A stretch of DNA of 13,792 bases, taken from the NCBI GenBank assembly GCA_036265345.1, contig DATAPE010000155.1, positions 1 through 13,792 on the forward strand. Reading direction: 5' to 3'. Position numbers and translations under genes: made by a program. Source of the stretch: DATAPE01 sp036265345. GTDB lineage: Bacteria; Actinomycetota; CADDZG01; WHSQ01. The notes below the pieces were generated by a model that saw nothing but the letters and a program-made list of their open reading frames with translations, was not told where the DNA came from and did no database searches. Of this stretch, positions 5,862 to 12,570 are shown in pieces. Each line of letters opens with the position of its first letter. Positions within the stretch are counted from its first letter, which is position 1.

Positions 5862-8081
5862 ATGGCTGAGGTCGTTGCCGCACCGCCGCGCGGGGTGGAG
5901 CTATTCGCCGCGCATTCTCGGCAGAAGCCGCTGGGAGCGACCGGAAAGAGGGGAGAAGCGTTCGCGAAGCTGGGTATCCGCTCGGTCCAGGATCTGCTCC
6001 AGCATTACCCCCGGCACCATGTCGACCGCACGCAGATGCGAACCATCCGCGAGCTCGGGCGACTCGCCTCCGAGGGCTTCGCCGGCGAGGTCCAGGTCCA
6101 CGCGACGGTGAAGACGATCGGGCGTCCCATCACCGTTGGATCCCGACCCCGCAAGATCATCATCAGGGCGACGATCGGCGATGAGACGGGAACCGTCGGG
6201 GTCACGTGGTTCAACCAGGCGTGGATCGCCAGGGCTTTGAAACGGGGGGCCCAGGCGTTCTTCTACGGGAAGCTGGGCGTGTTCAAGGGCAAGCTACAGA
6301 TGACCGCGCCCCGGTTCGAGCTGATCCGCACGGGGGCCGAGCCCTTCAACGTGGGGAGGATCATCCCTATCTACCCCGCCAGTGCAGACATCTCGAGCGA
6401 TCAGTTGCGCAAGACGATCTGGGAGGCGCTCGGACGCATCGATCAGATCGTGGATCCCTTGCCCGATGAGCTTCGGAGGAAGGCGGGAGTGATGCCGCGC
6501 GGCGACGCCCTCCGGCTGATCCACTTTCCCGACACCAAAGAAGATGTCCTGGCGGCCCGTCGCCGCATCGTCTTCGATGAGCTGTTCAGCCTGCAGGTAG
6601 GACTCGTCTACCGCAAGAGGAAGCTGGAGCGAACCGTGCAGGGGATAGCGCATCCCGCGCCGGAAGCGTCGTCGCTGGCCTCCGTGTTTGTCGAAGCGTT
6701 GCCGTTCCGTCTGACGGATGCGCAGCTGCGCGCATGCGCTGAAGTCACCTCCGATATGACCAAGACCTATCCCATGCATCGGCTGCTCGAAGGTGAGGTT
6801 GGCTCCGGCAAGACCGTGGTCGCCCTACACGCGTGCTTGCTTGCGATCGGAGGCGGCCGGCAGGCGGCGTTCATGGCGCCGACCGAGGTGCTGGCCGAGC
6901 AGCATCACCTCACTCTCGATGATCTTCTCGGACGGGCGTTCGGTGCGGACGAAGCCGTCAATCTGTTCGCGGGCATCACCCGCAGGCCAGTTGTCAGGTT
7001 GCTGACCGGATCAACCCCCGCGGCCCGACGGCAAGAGATCCTGCATGGTGTCGCTTCGGGCGAGGTGGATCTGCTGGTCGGGACCCACGCTCTGATCCAG
7101 GAGGCGGTGGAGTTCAGGGAGTTGGGTGTGGCAGTAGTGGACGAACAGCACCGCTTCGGGGTGCATCAGCGCAAACGCCTCCGGGACAAGGGGGCGATGG
7201 GGGAGCCGGACATCCTTGTCATGACCGCCACGCCCATCCCGCGAACCCTGGCGGTGACGATCTACGGCGACCTCGATGTGTCCATCCTCGACGAGCTGCC
7301 CAAGGGCAGGCGTCCGATAGCCACCCGCATCGCCGCGGACGATGTGCAGCGGAAGGAGGCCTACGAGCTGATCCGCTCGGAGGTAAGGGCGGGCCGGCAA
7401 GCGTTCGTGGTCTACGCCCTTCGCGATGAATCCGACAAGGTGGAGCTGCGCAGCGCCAAGAGTGAAGCCAGGCGACTGGCCGTCGAAGTCTTTCCCGATC
7501 TCCGGGTCGGCTTGGTGCACGGGGACATGAGAAGCGACGACAAAGAAGCCGCGATGGCGGCGTTCCGGGACGGAGCGATAGATGTGCTGGTGGCAACGAC
7601 TGTCGTCGAGGTGGGTGTCGACGTTCCGAATGCCACCGTCATGCTGATCGAGGATGCCGACCGCTTCGGTCTGGCCCAGCTCCATCAGCTTCGGGGCCGC
7701 ATCGGGCGGGGGGCGTACGCATCAACCTGCATCCTGGCAACCGACCTGGATCTGGCTCACGCCGGCGAGAATCCCACGGTGGCGCTGGCGCTCGAGCGGC
7801 TGCAGGCGGTCGAGGGCAGCACCGACGGTTTCGCTCTGGCTATGACCGACCTCAAACAGCGAGGGGAGGGACAGCTGTTCGGCGCCCGCCAGTCCGGCAT
7901 GCCGGAGCTGAAGATGGCCCGGGTGCTGCGCGATCAGGACGTGGTCAAGCTCGCCAGGGACCTCGCGGTGGCCGTTCTGGACGAGGATCCTGAGCTCCGC
8001 GGCTATGGACATATCGCCCTGGAACGCGAGATGCGGGACCGTTTTTCGGCCGCCGCTTTCGACGTGGTCCAGTCGGGTTAG
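5862..8081 (+). CDS. recG: ATP-dependent DNA helicase RecG
   Basis: RecG is a superfamily 2 double-strand DNA translocase that remodels stalled replication forks and Holliday junctions. The protein is 739 residues, close to the usual 680-780. The N-terminus has the helix-hairpin motif LGIRSVQDLLQHYPRHH followed by the OB-fold wedge domain (about 65-165). The helicase core has Walker A GEVGSGKT (311-318, K317), PTEVLAEQHH, the DEQH box (427-430), TATPIPRTLA, then LVHGDMRS, TTVVEVGVDVPNA and QLRGRIGRG, the last matching SF2 motif VI. ATG 5862 is used: the longer in-frame start overlaps the divergent rpmB and adds no conserved sequence. Followed by rsmD and coaD, the common actinobacterial order. 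Confidence 0.97.
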   Translation: MAEVVAAPPRGVELFAAHSRQKPLGATGKRGEAFAKLGIRSVQDLLQHYPRHHVDRTQMRTIRELGRLASEGFAGEVQVHATVKTIGRPITVGSRPRKIIIRATIGDETGTVGVTWFNQAWIARALKRGAQAFFYGKLGVFKGKLQMTAPRFELIRTGAEPFNVGRIIPIYPASADISSDQLRKTIWEALGRIDQIVDPLPDELRRKAGVMPRGDALRLIHFPDTKEDVLAARRRIVFDELFSLQVGLVYRKRKLERTVQGIAHPAPEASSLASVFVEALPFRLTDAQLRACAEVTSDMTKTYPMHRLLEGEVGSGKTVVALHACLLAIGGGRQAAFMAPTEVLAEQHHLTLDDLLGRAFGADEAVNLFAGITRRPVVRLLTGSTPAARRQEILHGVASGEVDLLVGTHALIQEAVEFRELGVAVVDEQHRFGVHQRKRLRDKGAMGEPDILVMTATPIPRTLAVTIYGDLDVSILDELPKGRRPIATRIAADDVQRKEAYELIRSEVRAGRQAFVVYALRDESDKVELRSAKSEARRLAVEVFPDLRVGLVHGDMRSDDKEAAMAAFRDGAIDVLVATTVVEVGVDVPNATVMLIEDADRFGLAQLHQLRGRIGRGAYASTCILATDLDLAHAGENPTVALALERLQAVEGSTDGFALAMTDLKQRGEGQLFGARQSGMPELKMARVLRDQDVVKLARDLAVAVLDEDPELRGYGHIALEREMRDRFSAAAFDVVQSG

Positions 8082-8086
8082 ATAAT
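8058..8086 (+). promoter_or_regulatory. Candidate leaderless promoter of rsmD
   Basis: GATAAT (8081-8086) matches TATAAT at five of six bases and ends 6 nt before ATG 8093. A weak -35 candidate, TTCGAC (8058-8063), is 17 nt upstream. The AGGGG beside the ATG is too close to act as a ribosome site. The -10 box begins at the last base of the recG stop codon. Confidence 0.45.
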
Positions 8087-8092
8087 TAGGGG

Positions 8093-8647
8093 ATGCGAGT
8101 CATAGCGGGAAGCGCCAAAGGACTGCGTCTGAAGTCTCCGGCAAGCGGCACCAGGCCCATGGCAGACCGCATGAAGGAGTCCCTGTTCTCGGCCCTCGGC
8201 GAGTTCGATGGCTTCCGCGTGCTCGACCTCTATGCCGGCTCGGGGTCGCTGGGACTGGAGGCACTCTCTCGAGGCGCCAAGCACGCCACCTTCGTGGAGA
8301 ACGCACGGGAGGCGATCCTGAAGCTCGATCAGAACATCGAGGTCACGAAGTTCGGAAAGCGGAAGACCGAGGTCCTGTGGGCCGACGTTCCCCAGACGAT
8401 CTCCAGGCACGCGAAGAAGAGGTTCAACGTCGTGTTCCTGGATCCCCCCTACACGATCTCGGTGGATCGAGTTATCGCGGATCTCGAGGCCCTCGTTACT
8501 GGCGGTTTCCTCGCCGACGACGGAAGGATCGTCGTCCACCGCATGGCCAAGGAACGGCGTCTCAAGCCGCTGGGGCTCAAGCTTCTATGGGAGCGCGAAT
8601 ACGGCCAGTCCCGGATCTGGGTCTTTACGCACGAAGAAGAAGACTGA
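8093..8647 (+). CDS. rsmD: 16S rRNA (guanine(966)-N2)-methyltransferase
   Basis: RsmD methylates G966 of 16S rRNA (E. coli numbering) in the small subunit, using S-adenosylmethionine. The protein is 184 residues, a normal length. The family start MRVIAGSAKGLRLKSP is clear. The SAM site is VLDLYAGSGSLGLEALSRGA (43-62) and the base-flipping active site is DPPY (117-120). ATG 8093 lies 11 nt after recG. Next to coaD, as in most actinobacteria. Confidence 0.96.
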   Translation: MRVIAGSAKGLRLKSPASGTRPMADRMKESLFSALGEFDGFRVLDLYAGSGSLGLEALSRGAKHATFVENAREAILKLDQNIEVTKFGKRKTEVLWADVPQTISRHAKKRFNVVFLDPPYTISVDRVIADLEALVTGGFLADDGRIVVHRMAKERRLKPLGLKLLWEREYGQSRIWVFTHEEED

Positions 8648-8662
8648 GGCCGGGCGGCGGCG

Positions 8663-9145
8663 ATGGCGCTCGCCCTCTGTCCCGGGTCGTACGACCCCCC
8701 AACGAACGGCCACATCGACGTCATCGAGCGCACCGCCAAGCACTTCGAGGGGGTAGTCGCCGCAGTGATAGCGAATCCCTCCAAGCAAGCGGAGTTCTCG
8801 GTCCAGGAGCGAAGCGATCTCCTGGCCGCGGCGCTCGAGCACGTGCCGAACCTGCAGATCGAGTCTTTCGATGGCCTCCTGGTCGACTTCGCGCGCTCCA
8901 AAGGCGTGACCATCGTCGTGAAGGGGCTGCGGGCCGTCTCCGACTTCGAATACGAGTTACAGATGGCACAGATGAACGCGGCGCTGGCTCCGGGATTGGA
9001 CACGATGTTTGTGACCGCCAAACCCGAGTGGGCTTTCCTGTCGTCGAGCCTGGTCAAGGAAGTGGCTCGCTTTGGTGGTGACGTGGGCGGGCTGGTCCCG
9101 GCCCCCGTCGCCCACGCCCTAGCAGAACGTTTCGGACGAAAGTGA
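8663..9145 (+). CDS. coaD: Phosphopantetheine adenylyltransferase
   Basis: CoaD transfers AMP from ATP to 4'-phosphopantetheine, the penultimate step of CoA synthesis. It is a hexameric nucleotidyltransferase-fold enzyme, and the 160 residues are the usual length. The ATP-site motif is GSYDPPTNGH (8-17), with the T/HxGH histidine at 17. VVKGLRAVSDFEYELQMAQMN (about 86-106) carries the substrate-site Arg and the conserved E-x-Q-M run, and LSSSLVKEVA matches the ISS-x-x-VKE signature. ATG 8663 is 15 nt after rsmD. The nearest purine-rich site (GAGG) is about 13 nt upstream, so translation may be coupled. Confidence 0.97.
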   Translation: MALALCPGSYDPPTNGHIDVIERTAKHFEGVVAAVIANPSKQAEFSVQERSDLLAAALEHVPNLQIESFDGLLVDFARSKGVTIVVKGLRAVSDFEYELQMAQMNAALAPGLDTMFVTAKPEWAFLSSSLVKEVARFGGDVGGLVPAPVAHALAERFGRK

Positions 9146-9242
9146 CCAAGGACCGTCAGGGATGGGCCAAGCGGCGTCAACAAGTGCCAGGTCATGGCAT
9201 TCTTTCGGCGGGAGTCCGCGAAAGACTCAGGAAGGTAGAGCG
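9146..9242 (+). other. 97-nt gap with a strong hairpin before the sepIVA-like gene
   Basis: CTTTCGGCGG (9202-9211) and CCGCGAAAG (9216-9224) form a stem of 9 pairs with one bulged G and a GAGT loop. The hairpin ends 5 nt before the AGGAAGG ribosome site of the next gene. There is no T-tract, so it is not a standard terminator. It could be a leader structure affecting translation or mRNA stability. No convincing promoter is seen. Confidence 0.4.
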
Positions 9243-9770
9243 ATGGATCTGATCGAACGGATCGACGAACTTCAGGTTCTGATCGAGGAAGCGAAGGCAG
9301 TTCCTCTTTCTTCCAGCGCGGTCATCAATCGAGACGAGCTTCTAGACCTGCTCGCCCAGCTGAAGGAGCAGGTTCCCGACGAGATCCGCCAGGCACGATG
9401 GATGACCCGCGACCGCGACGAGCTCGTGGATCGCGCCCGCAAGGAAGCAGAACGCATCGTGGCCGAATCGCGCGAGCAGCGCGACCGCCTCCTCTCTCGC
9501 ACCGAGATCGTCCACGCCGCCCGGCGCGAGGCAGAGCGGCTCATCGACGAAGCCAAGGAGCGGGCCACCAGGATCCAGCACGAGGCTGAGGACTATGTCG
9601 ATCAGAAGCTTGCTGCCTTTGAGATCCTCCTCAACAAGACGCTCGGGACCGTTGCCCGGGGCCGCGAGCAGCTGCGCGGCGAGCCCACCACCGGAGCCGT
9701 CCCCCAGGAAGCGCCGGCGCCACAACAGAGTCCCTTCAACGCCGAGGAGCTGCCCCAGCCGGCCGTCTAA
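9243..9770 (+). CDS. sepIVA: SepIVA/DivIVA-like coiled-coil septation protein (short form)
   Basis: In mycobacteria SepIVA is a cytoplasmic DivIVA-domain protein needed for septation. This 175-residue protein matches it at both ends: an N-terminal segment with IDELQVLIEEAKAVPLSSS, then RDELLDLLAQLKEQVPDEI, as in SepIVA, and a C-terminal YVDQKLAAFEILLNKTLGTV (about 119-138) followed by ARGREQLR. The middle (about 58-117) is a charged coiled coil rich in A-x-x-E-A-E-R and D-E-A repeats. The tail is Pro/Gln/Glu-rich. It is clearly shorter than the roughly 245-residue mycobacterial protein, mostly in the coiled coil. The position before DUF177 and rnc matches the mycobacterial locus. ATG 9243 has AGGAAGG 7 nt upstream; an earlier in-frame start adds unconserved sequence. 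The gene name is by similarity and synteny. Confidence 0.85.
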   Translation: MDLIERIDELQVLIEEAKAVPLSSSAVINRDELLDLLAQLKEQVPDEIRQARWMTRDRDELVDRARKEAERIVAESREQRDRLLSRTEIVHAARREAERLIDEAKERATRIQHEAEDYVDQKLAAFEILLNKTLGTVARGREQLRGEPTTGAVPQEAPAPQQSPFNAEELPQPAV

Positions 9771-9919
9771 AAGAGGGCCTGTGAGCAGGGCAAATAGGCA
9801 TTTCTGTTATCATCCTCAGCCGACCCAAAGCACCTCGGGCCGTCAGGGCCGCGTCGCTTCGGCGTAGGGCGTTCCGAGCCGGGTCATGACCATTCGGATA
9901 AGTGGATCGGGACGCGCGC
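9771..9919 (+). other. 149-nt leader region before the DUF177-rpmF genes
   Basis: An AT-rich patch in otherwise GC-rich DNA includes TATCAT (9808-9813), five of six bases of a -10 box, but no good -35 precedes it. It may be the promoter of the DUF177-rpmF-rnc group with a leader of about 100 nt. No ORF or convincing terminator is seen here. Confidence 0.3.
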
Positions 9920-10435
9920 GTGCACAGATTGAGGATCTCCGTATCCGAGTTACTCGGACGGCCCGGCGAGTACCGGGATGTTGTTCTTGACGCGCCGATC
10001 CCCGGGGTCGCGGTCGCGCTGGCGCACATCGATCAGAAGCCCGTGCACGCCGAACTCCGGCTGGAGAGCGTGGTCGAGGGCGTCCTGGTCACCGGTCCGG
10101 TCACTGCGCCGATGGTGCTCGAGTGCGCACGTTGCCTGAGTGAGTTCGCCGACGACCTTTCGGTGGACGTATGCGAGCTATACGCCGGCCCCGGCCACGA
10201 GGGCCCGGTCGAGGACGACGCCTACCTGGTGGAGGCCGAAGAGGTCGATCTCGAGCCGATGCTCCGCGATGCTCTGGCGCTCGAGCTGCCTCTGAATCCA
10301 TTGTGCCGGCCCGACTGCAAGGGGTACTGCGCTCGTTGCGGCGCCGACCTCAACGCCGGAACGTGCGACTGCAGTGACGAAGAGATCGATCCTCGCTGGG
10401 CCGAGCTGGCGGTCTTGCGAGAGAGACTCGGATAG
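9920..10435 (+). CDS. DUF177 (YceD) family protein
   Basis: YceD/DUF177 proteins are almost always encoded directly before rpmF. In E. coli and plants they are linked to 23S rRNA accumulation; the mechanism is not settled. The 171-residue protein has the family core LRLESVVEGVLVTGPVTAP (47-65), then LECARCL with C69/C72, an acidic central stretch and a C-terminal Cys cluster (C129, C133, C137, C140, C149, C151) that looks metal-binding, ending DPRWAELAVLRERL. Start: GTG 9920 is preceded by CGGGA at 7 nt. GTG 9902, six codons earlier, is possible but its GGA is only 3 nt away. It is followed 10 nt later by rpmF. Confidence 0.92.
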   Translation: MHRLRISVSELLGRPGEYRDVVLDAPIPGVAVALAHIDQKPVHAELRLESVVEGVLVTGPVTAPMVLECARCLSEFADDLSVDVCELYAGPGHEGPVEDDAYLVEAEEVDLEPMLRDALALELPLNPLCRPDCKGYCARCGADLNAGTCDCSDEEIDPRWAELAVLRERLG

Positions 10436-10445
10436 GAGGACCGTA

Positions 10446-10622
10446 ATGGCCACCCCCAAGCGCCGGAAGACCCGGTCGAAGATGCGCATGAGACGAGCCC
10501 ACTGGCGCGTGCAGGCCCCCACGTATTCCTCGTGCCCACAATGTCGCCAGCCGAAGATGCCGCACCGCGTGTGCCCTAACTGCGGCTACTACGCAGGACG
10601 CCAGGCTGTCGAAACCCAGTAG
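10446..10622 (+). CDS. rpmF: 50S ribosomal protein bL32
   Basis: bL32 is a small basic protein of the large ribosomal subunit. The 58-residue length is normal and it opens with the family signature MATPKRRKTRSKMRMRRAHW. It has a zinc ribbon with C30/C33 and C43/C46 (CPQC and CPNCGYYAG), the zinc-binding form. ATG 10446 has a textbook AGGAGG 6 nt upstream. It shares its last 17 nt with the proposed CTG start of rnc. Confidence 0.97.
   Translation: MATPKRRKTRSKMRMRRAHWRVQAPTYSSCPQCRQPKMPHRVCPNCGYYAGRQAVETQ
10595..10608 (+). promoter_or_regulatory. Ribosome binding site and CTG start of rnc
   Basis: AGGA (10595-10598), inside rpmF, is followed by 7 nt and CTG (10606-10608) in the rnc frame. 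No ATG, GTG or TTG occurs in that frame between the CTG and TTG 10768, which lies inside the catalytic signature. Confidence 0.5.
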
Positions 10623-11364
10623 TGCCGGCTCCGGTCTTCGTGCCCTCGGGGTCCCCACTGAAGGCGGAGGGCTCTACGAGGTCGCGCTCACCCATCGGTC
10701 GTTCGCGTTCGAACAGCCTGCCAAGGTCGCCCACAACGAGCGACTCGAGCTGGTCGGAGATGCCATCTTGGGCCTAGTGGTGGCCGATCTCATCTACCGA
10801 TCCCATCCGGAGATGGCCGAAGGCGAGATAGCGCGCTTGAGATCTTCGGTGGTGGACAAGCCTGCCCTGGCGGAGGTTGCTCGCGGCCTGGGGTTGGGCC
10901 AGCACATCAGGTTGGGAAAGGGCGAGGAAGCATCGGGGGGCAGGAACAAGAACTCGCTGCTTGCCGACACGCTCGAAGCGGTTATCGGCGCGGTCTACCT
11001 GTCACGAGGATTCGACTACATAGCCGAGCACCTGAAACCGATCTTCACCGAACGGCTCGCTGCCGCCACCGGCGCCCTCGAGCCCTACGACGCCAAGACG
11101 GCCCTGCAGGAGTTGGCCGTTGCCGCCCACGGTCAGCTTCCGTCCTATCGGGTTGCGTCGTCGGGCCCTGATCACGACAAGTCGTTCTCCGCCGTCGTCT
11201 ACATCGAGCACGAGATCGCCGGATCGGGGGCCGGGAAGAGCAAGAAGGAGGCCGAGCAGAACGCGGCTCGAGTTGCCCTCCTGGCGCTGCAGACCGCCGA
11301 ACCTTCGGCGGGCTCCGGAGGTCGCCGTGTGCGCGGGAAGGACGTGCGTGCCCGAGCTTCCTGA
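10606..11364 (+). CDS. rnc: Ribonuclease III
   Basis: RNase III cleaves double-stranded RNA, including the rRNA precursor stems. From CTG 10606 it has 252 residues, normal for the family. The catalytic domain contains ALTHRSFA, the signature HNERLELVGDAILG (E48 and D52 of the active site) and ADTLEAVIGAVYL (D121 and E124), so all four catalytic acidic residues are present. The C-terminal dsRNA-binding domain runs from about DAKTALQELA to KKEAEQNAARVALLAL. Start: the first standard codon, TTG 10768, would remove ALTHRS and the NERLE half of the active site. CTG 10606 gives a full N-terminus. The alternative is GTG 10622, which overlaps the rpmF stop as TAGTG but is in another frame and would need a frameshift before about 10642. 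It overlaps mutM by 17 nt. Confidence 0.94.
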   Translation: MSKPSSAGSGLRALGVPTEGGGLYEVALTHRSFAFEQPAKVAHNERLELVGDAILGLVVADLIYRSHPEMAEGEIARLRSSVVDKPALAEVARGLGLGQHIRLGKGEEASGGRNKNSLLADTLEAVIGAVYLSRGFDYIAEHLKPIFTERLAAATGALEPYDAKTALQELAVAAHGQLPSYRVASSGPDHDKSFSAVVYIEHEIAGSGAGKSKKEAEQNAARVALLALQTAEPSAGSGGRRVRGKDVRARAS

Positions 11365-12193
11365 GATCGAAGTCATGAAGAGGGATCTTGAAAAGGAGAT
11401 CGTCGGACGCCGGATCAAGGACGTGGAAGTGCGGGCGGGCACGAACGCGATGAAAGTGATCAAGCGACACGGCCGCCGCAAGGAGTTCCAGGATCTCTTG
11501 ACCGGGGCCAAGGTCGACCGCGTCGATCGCGTGGGCAAGTGGTTGTTGTTCCATCTCGATAACGGCCAGGTACTGCTGATGCGGCTGGGCGATTCGGGAA
11601 CCCTGTTGAAGACCAGTGTGTCCGGCGATCTTCCGCCGCACACGCATCTCCTGATCCGCTTCACGATCGGGGGGCAACTCACATTCTCGGACCCGCAACG
11701 TTTGGCGGAGGTGTTCGCGGTTCCCGAAGACAAGCTGAAGGAAGTAGAGGCGCTGAATTCGTTCATGCTCGATCCACTCGATCATCCGCTGACGTGGAAC
11801 GAGTTCTCCGTGATCCTCCAAGGTAAACAGGCCAATCTGCGCGAGCTGCTGCTGGACGAGAGCTTCCTGTGCGGCTTCGGCGATATCTACGCCGACGAGA
11901 TCCTGTGGACGGCGGGGCTTCGTTACGATCGCCCGTGCAACAAGCTCACGTCCCAGGATGTGCGGCGGCTGTGGCGAGCGGTGATGGAGACGCTGCAGGA
12001 TGCGGTGAAGGCACACGGAACCACGCTCGAGGATCGTCCCTTCCGGGATCTGTCTGGCAATGCCGGCCAGTATCAGGTCGAATTGAAGGTCTTCGAACGG
12101 GAAGGGGAGTCGTGCAGGCGCTGTCGCTCTGCGATCGTCAAAGAGACCTACGGATCCGGCTACACGTATCTATGCGCGCAATGTCAATCATGA
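11348..12193 (+). CDS. Fpg/MutM-fold DNA glycosylase-like protein with altered active site
   Basis: MutM/Fpg excises 8-oxoguanine and formamidopyrimidines from DNA. This 281-residue protein has the full architecture: MPELPEIE with the catalytic P2 and E3, the beta-sandwich with K64 (equivalent of E. coli K56), a helix-two-turn-helix region and a C-terminal zinc finger (C256, C259, C276, C279). Several functional residues differ. The GMSG loop is G-D82-S-G, DPRRFG is D-P-Q117-R-L119-A, GIGNIYADE is GFG-D179-IYADE, and the zinc-finger Arg of GRxT is replaced by G271. These correspond to the damage-intercalating triad M73/R108/F110, N168 and R258 of E. coli MutM. It sits in the usual mutM place after rnc. 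GTG 11348 has GGAAGG 6 nt upstream and overlaps rnc by 17 nt. The family is certain; activity on 8-oxoguanine is doubtful. Confidence 0.9.
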   Translation: MPELPEIEVMKRDLEKEIVGRRIKDVEVRAGTNAMKVIKRHGRRKEFQDLLTGAKVDRVDRVGKWLLFHLDNGQVLLMRLGDSGTLLKTSVSGDLPPHTHLLIRFTIGGQLTFSDPQRLAEVFAVPEDKLKEVEALNSFMLDPLDHPLTWNEFSVILQGKQANLRELLLDESFLCGFGDIYADEILWTAGLRYDRPCNKLTSQDVRRLWRAVMETLQDAVKAHGTTLEDRPFRDLSGNAGQYQVELKVFEREGESCRRCRSAIVKETYGSGYTYLCAQCQS

Positions 12194-12208
12194 GCAGGAG
12201 GATCGGTA

Positions 12209-12484
12209 TTGGAAGATAGAACTCGGGTCCATGTGTTCGTGAACGGCGACCTCCAAGGCATCGATTTCCGTCACGAAGTCGCCGCCAAAGCGCGCGAGCT
12301 GGGCGTAACCGGATGGGTGAAGAATCTCAGTGACGGCCGCGTGGAAGCGGTGCTAGAGGGCCCCCGCGACGAGGTCTACCGGGTGGTGGGCCTGTGCCGG
12401 GCGGGACCTCGCGGCGCGAAGGTGGCCAACGTCCAGGTCGACAGAGAACCTCCCAAGAACGAAAAGAGCTTCAAGATCAGATAG
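12209..12484 (+). CDS. acyP: Acylphosphatase-fold protein
   Basis: Acylphosphatases hydrolyse carboxyl-phosphate bonds. The 91-residue length is normal. The fold is recognisable from VNGDLQGIDFR (11-21), VTGWVKNLSDGRVEAVLEGP and the closing strand. Catalytic R21 and N39 are present. The phosphate loop, usually GRVQGVGFR, reads GDLQGIDFR; the Asp at the place of the second Gly and the Asp for Arg make the loop more acidic than usual, so catalysis may be weak or changed. TTG 12209 is the start: AGGAGG lies 7 nt upstream. It is 15 nt after the mutM-like gene and before smc, the standard actinobacterial order. Confidence 0.88.
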   Translation: MEDRTRVHVFVNGDLQGIDFRHEVAAKARELGVTGWVKNLSDGRVEAVLEGPRDEVYRVVGLCRAGPRGAKVANVQVDREPPKNEKSFKIR

Positions 12485-12570
12485 CCCTGCCTCCTAAGGG
12501 GAGAGGGCGGCGGCCGCGAGCGCCTTTCGATTGCCGCGTATGGGCTCACGGGCTCCTATAACTTGACGGG
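12485..12570 (+). other. 86-nt gap between acyP and smc
   Basis: Right after the acyP stop, GCCC and CTCC can pair with GGAG and GGGC (12485-12515 region) around an asymmetric internal loop. This is a weak terminator-like hairpin without a T-tract. The downstream end carries the -10 candidate of smc. Confidence 0.25.
12557..12562 (+). promoter_or_regulatory. Candidate -10 element of smc (leaderless layout)
   Basis: TATAAC matches TATAAT at five of six bases and ends 8 nt before ATG 12571. No Shine-Dalgarno is placed to serve that ATG. No good -35 is found at 16-18 nt; TTGCCG is present but 20 nt away. Confidence 0.4.

Noticed and set aside
10768..11364. TTG 10768 as the rnc start
   Set aside because: It falls inside the RNase III signature and would delete ALTHRS and the NERLE catalytic residues, all of which are encoded in frame upstream.
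11045..12016. Minus-strand open frame of over 300 codons across rnc and the mutM-like gene
   Set aside because: It is antisense to two conserved genes, with low-complexity His/Arg/Gln-rich translation typical of shadow frames.
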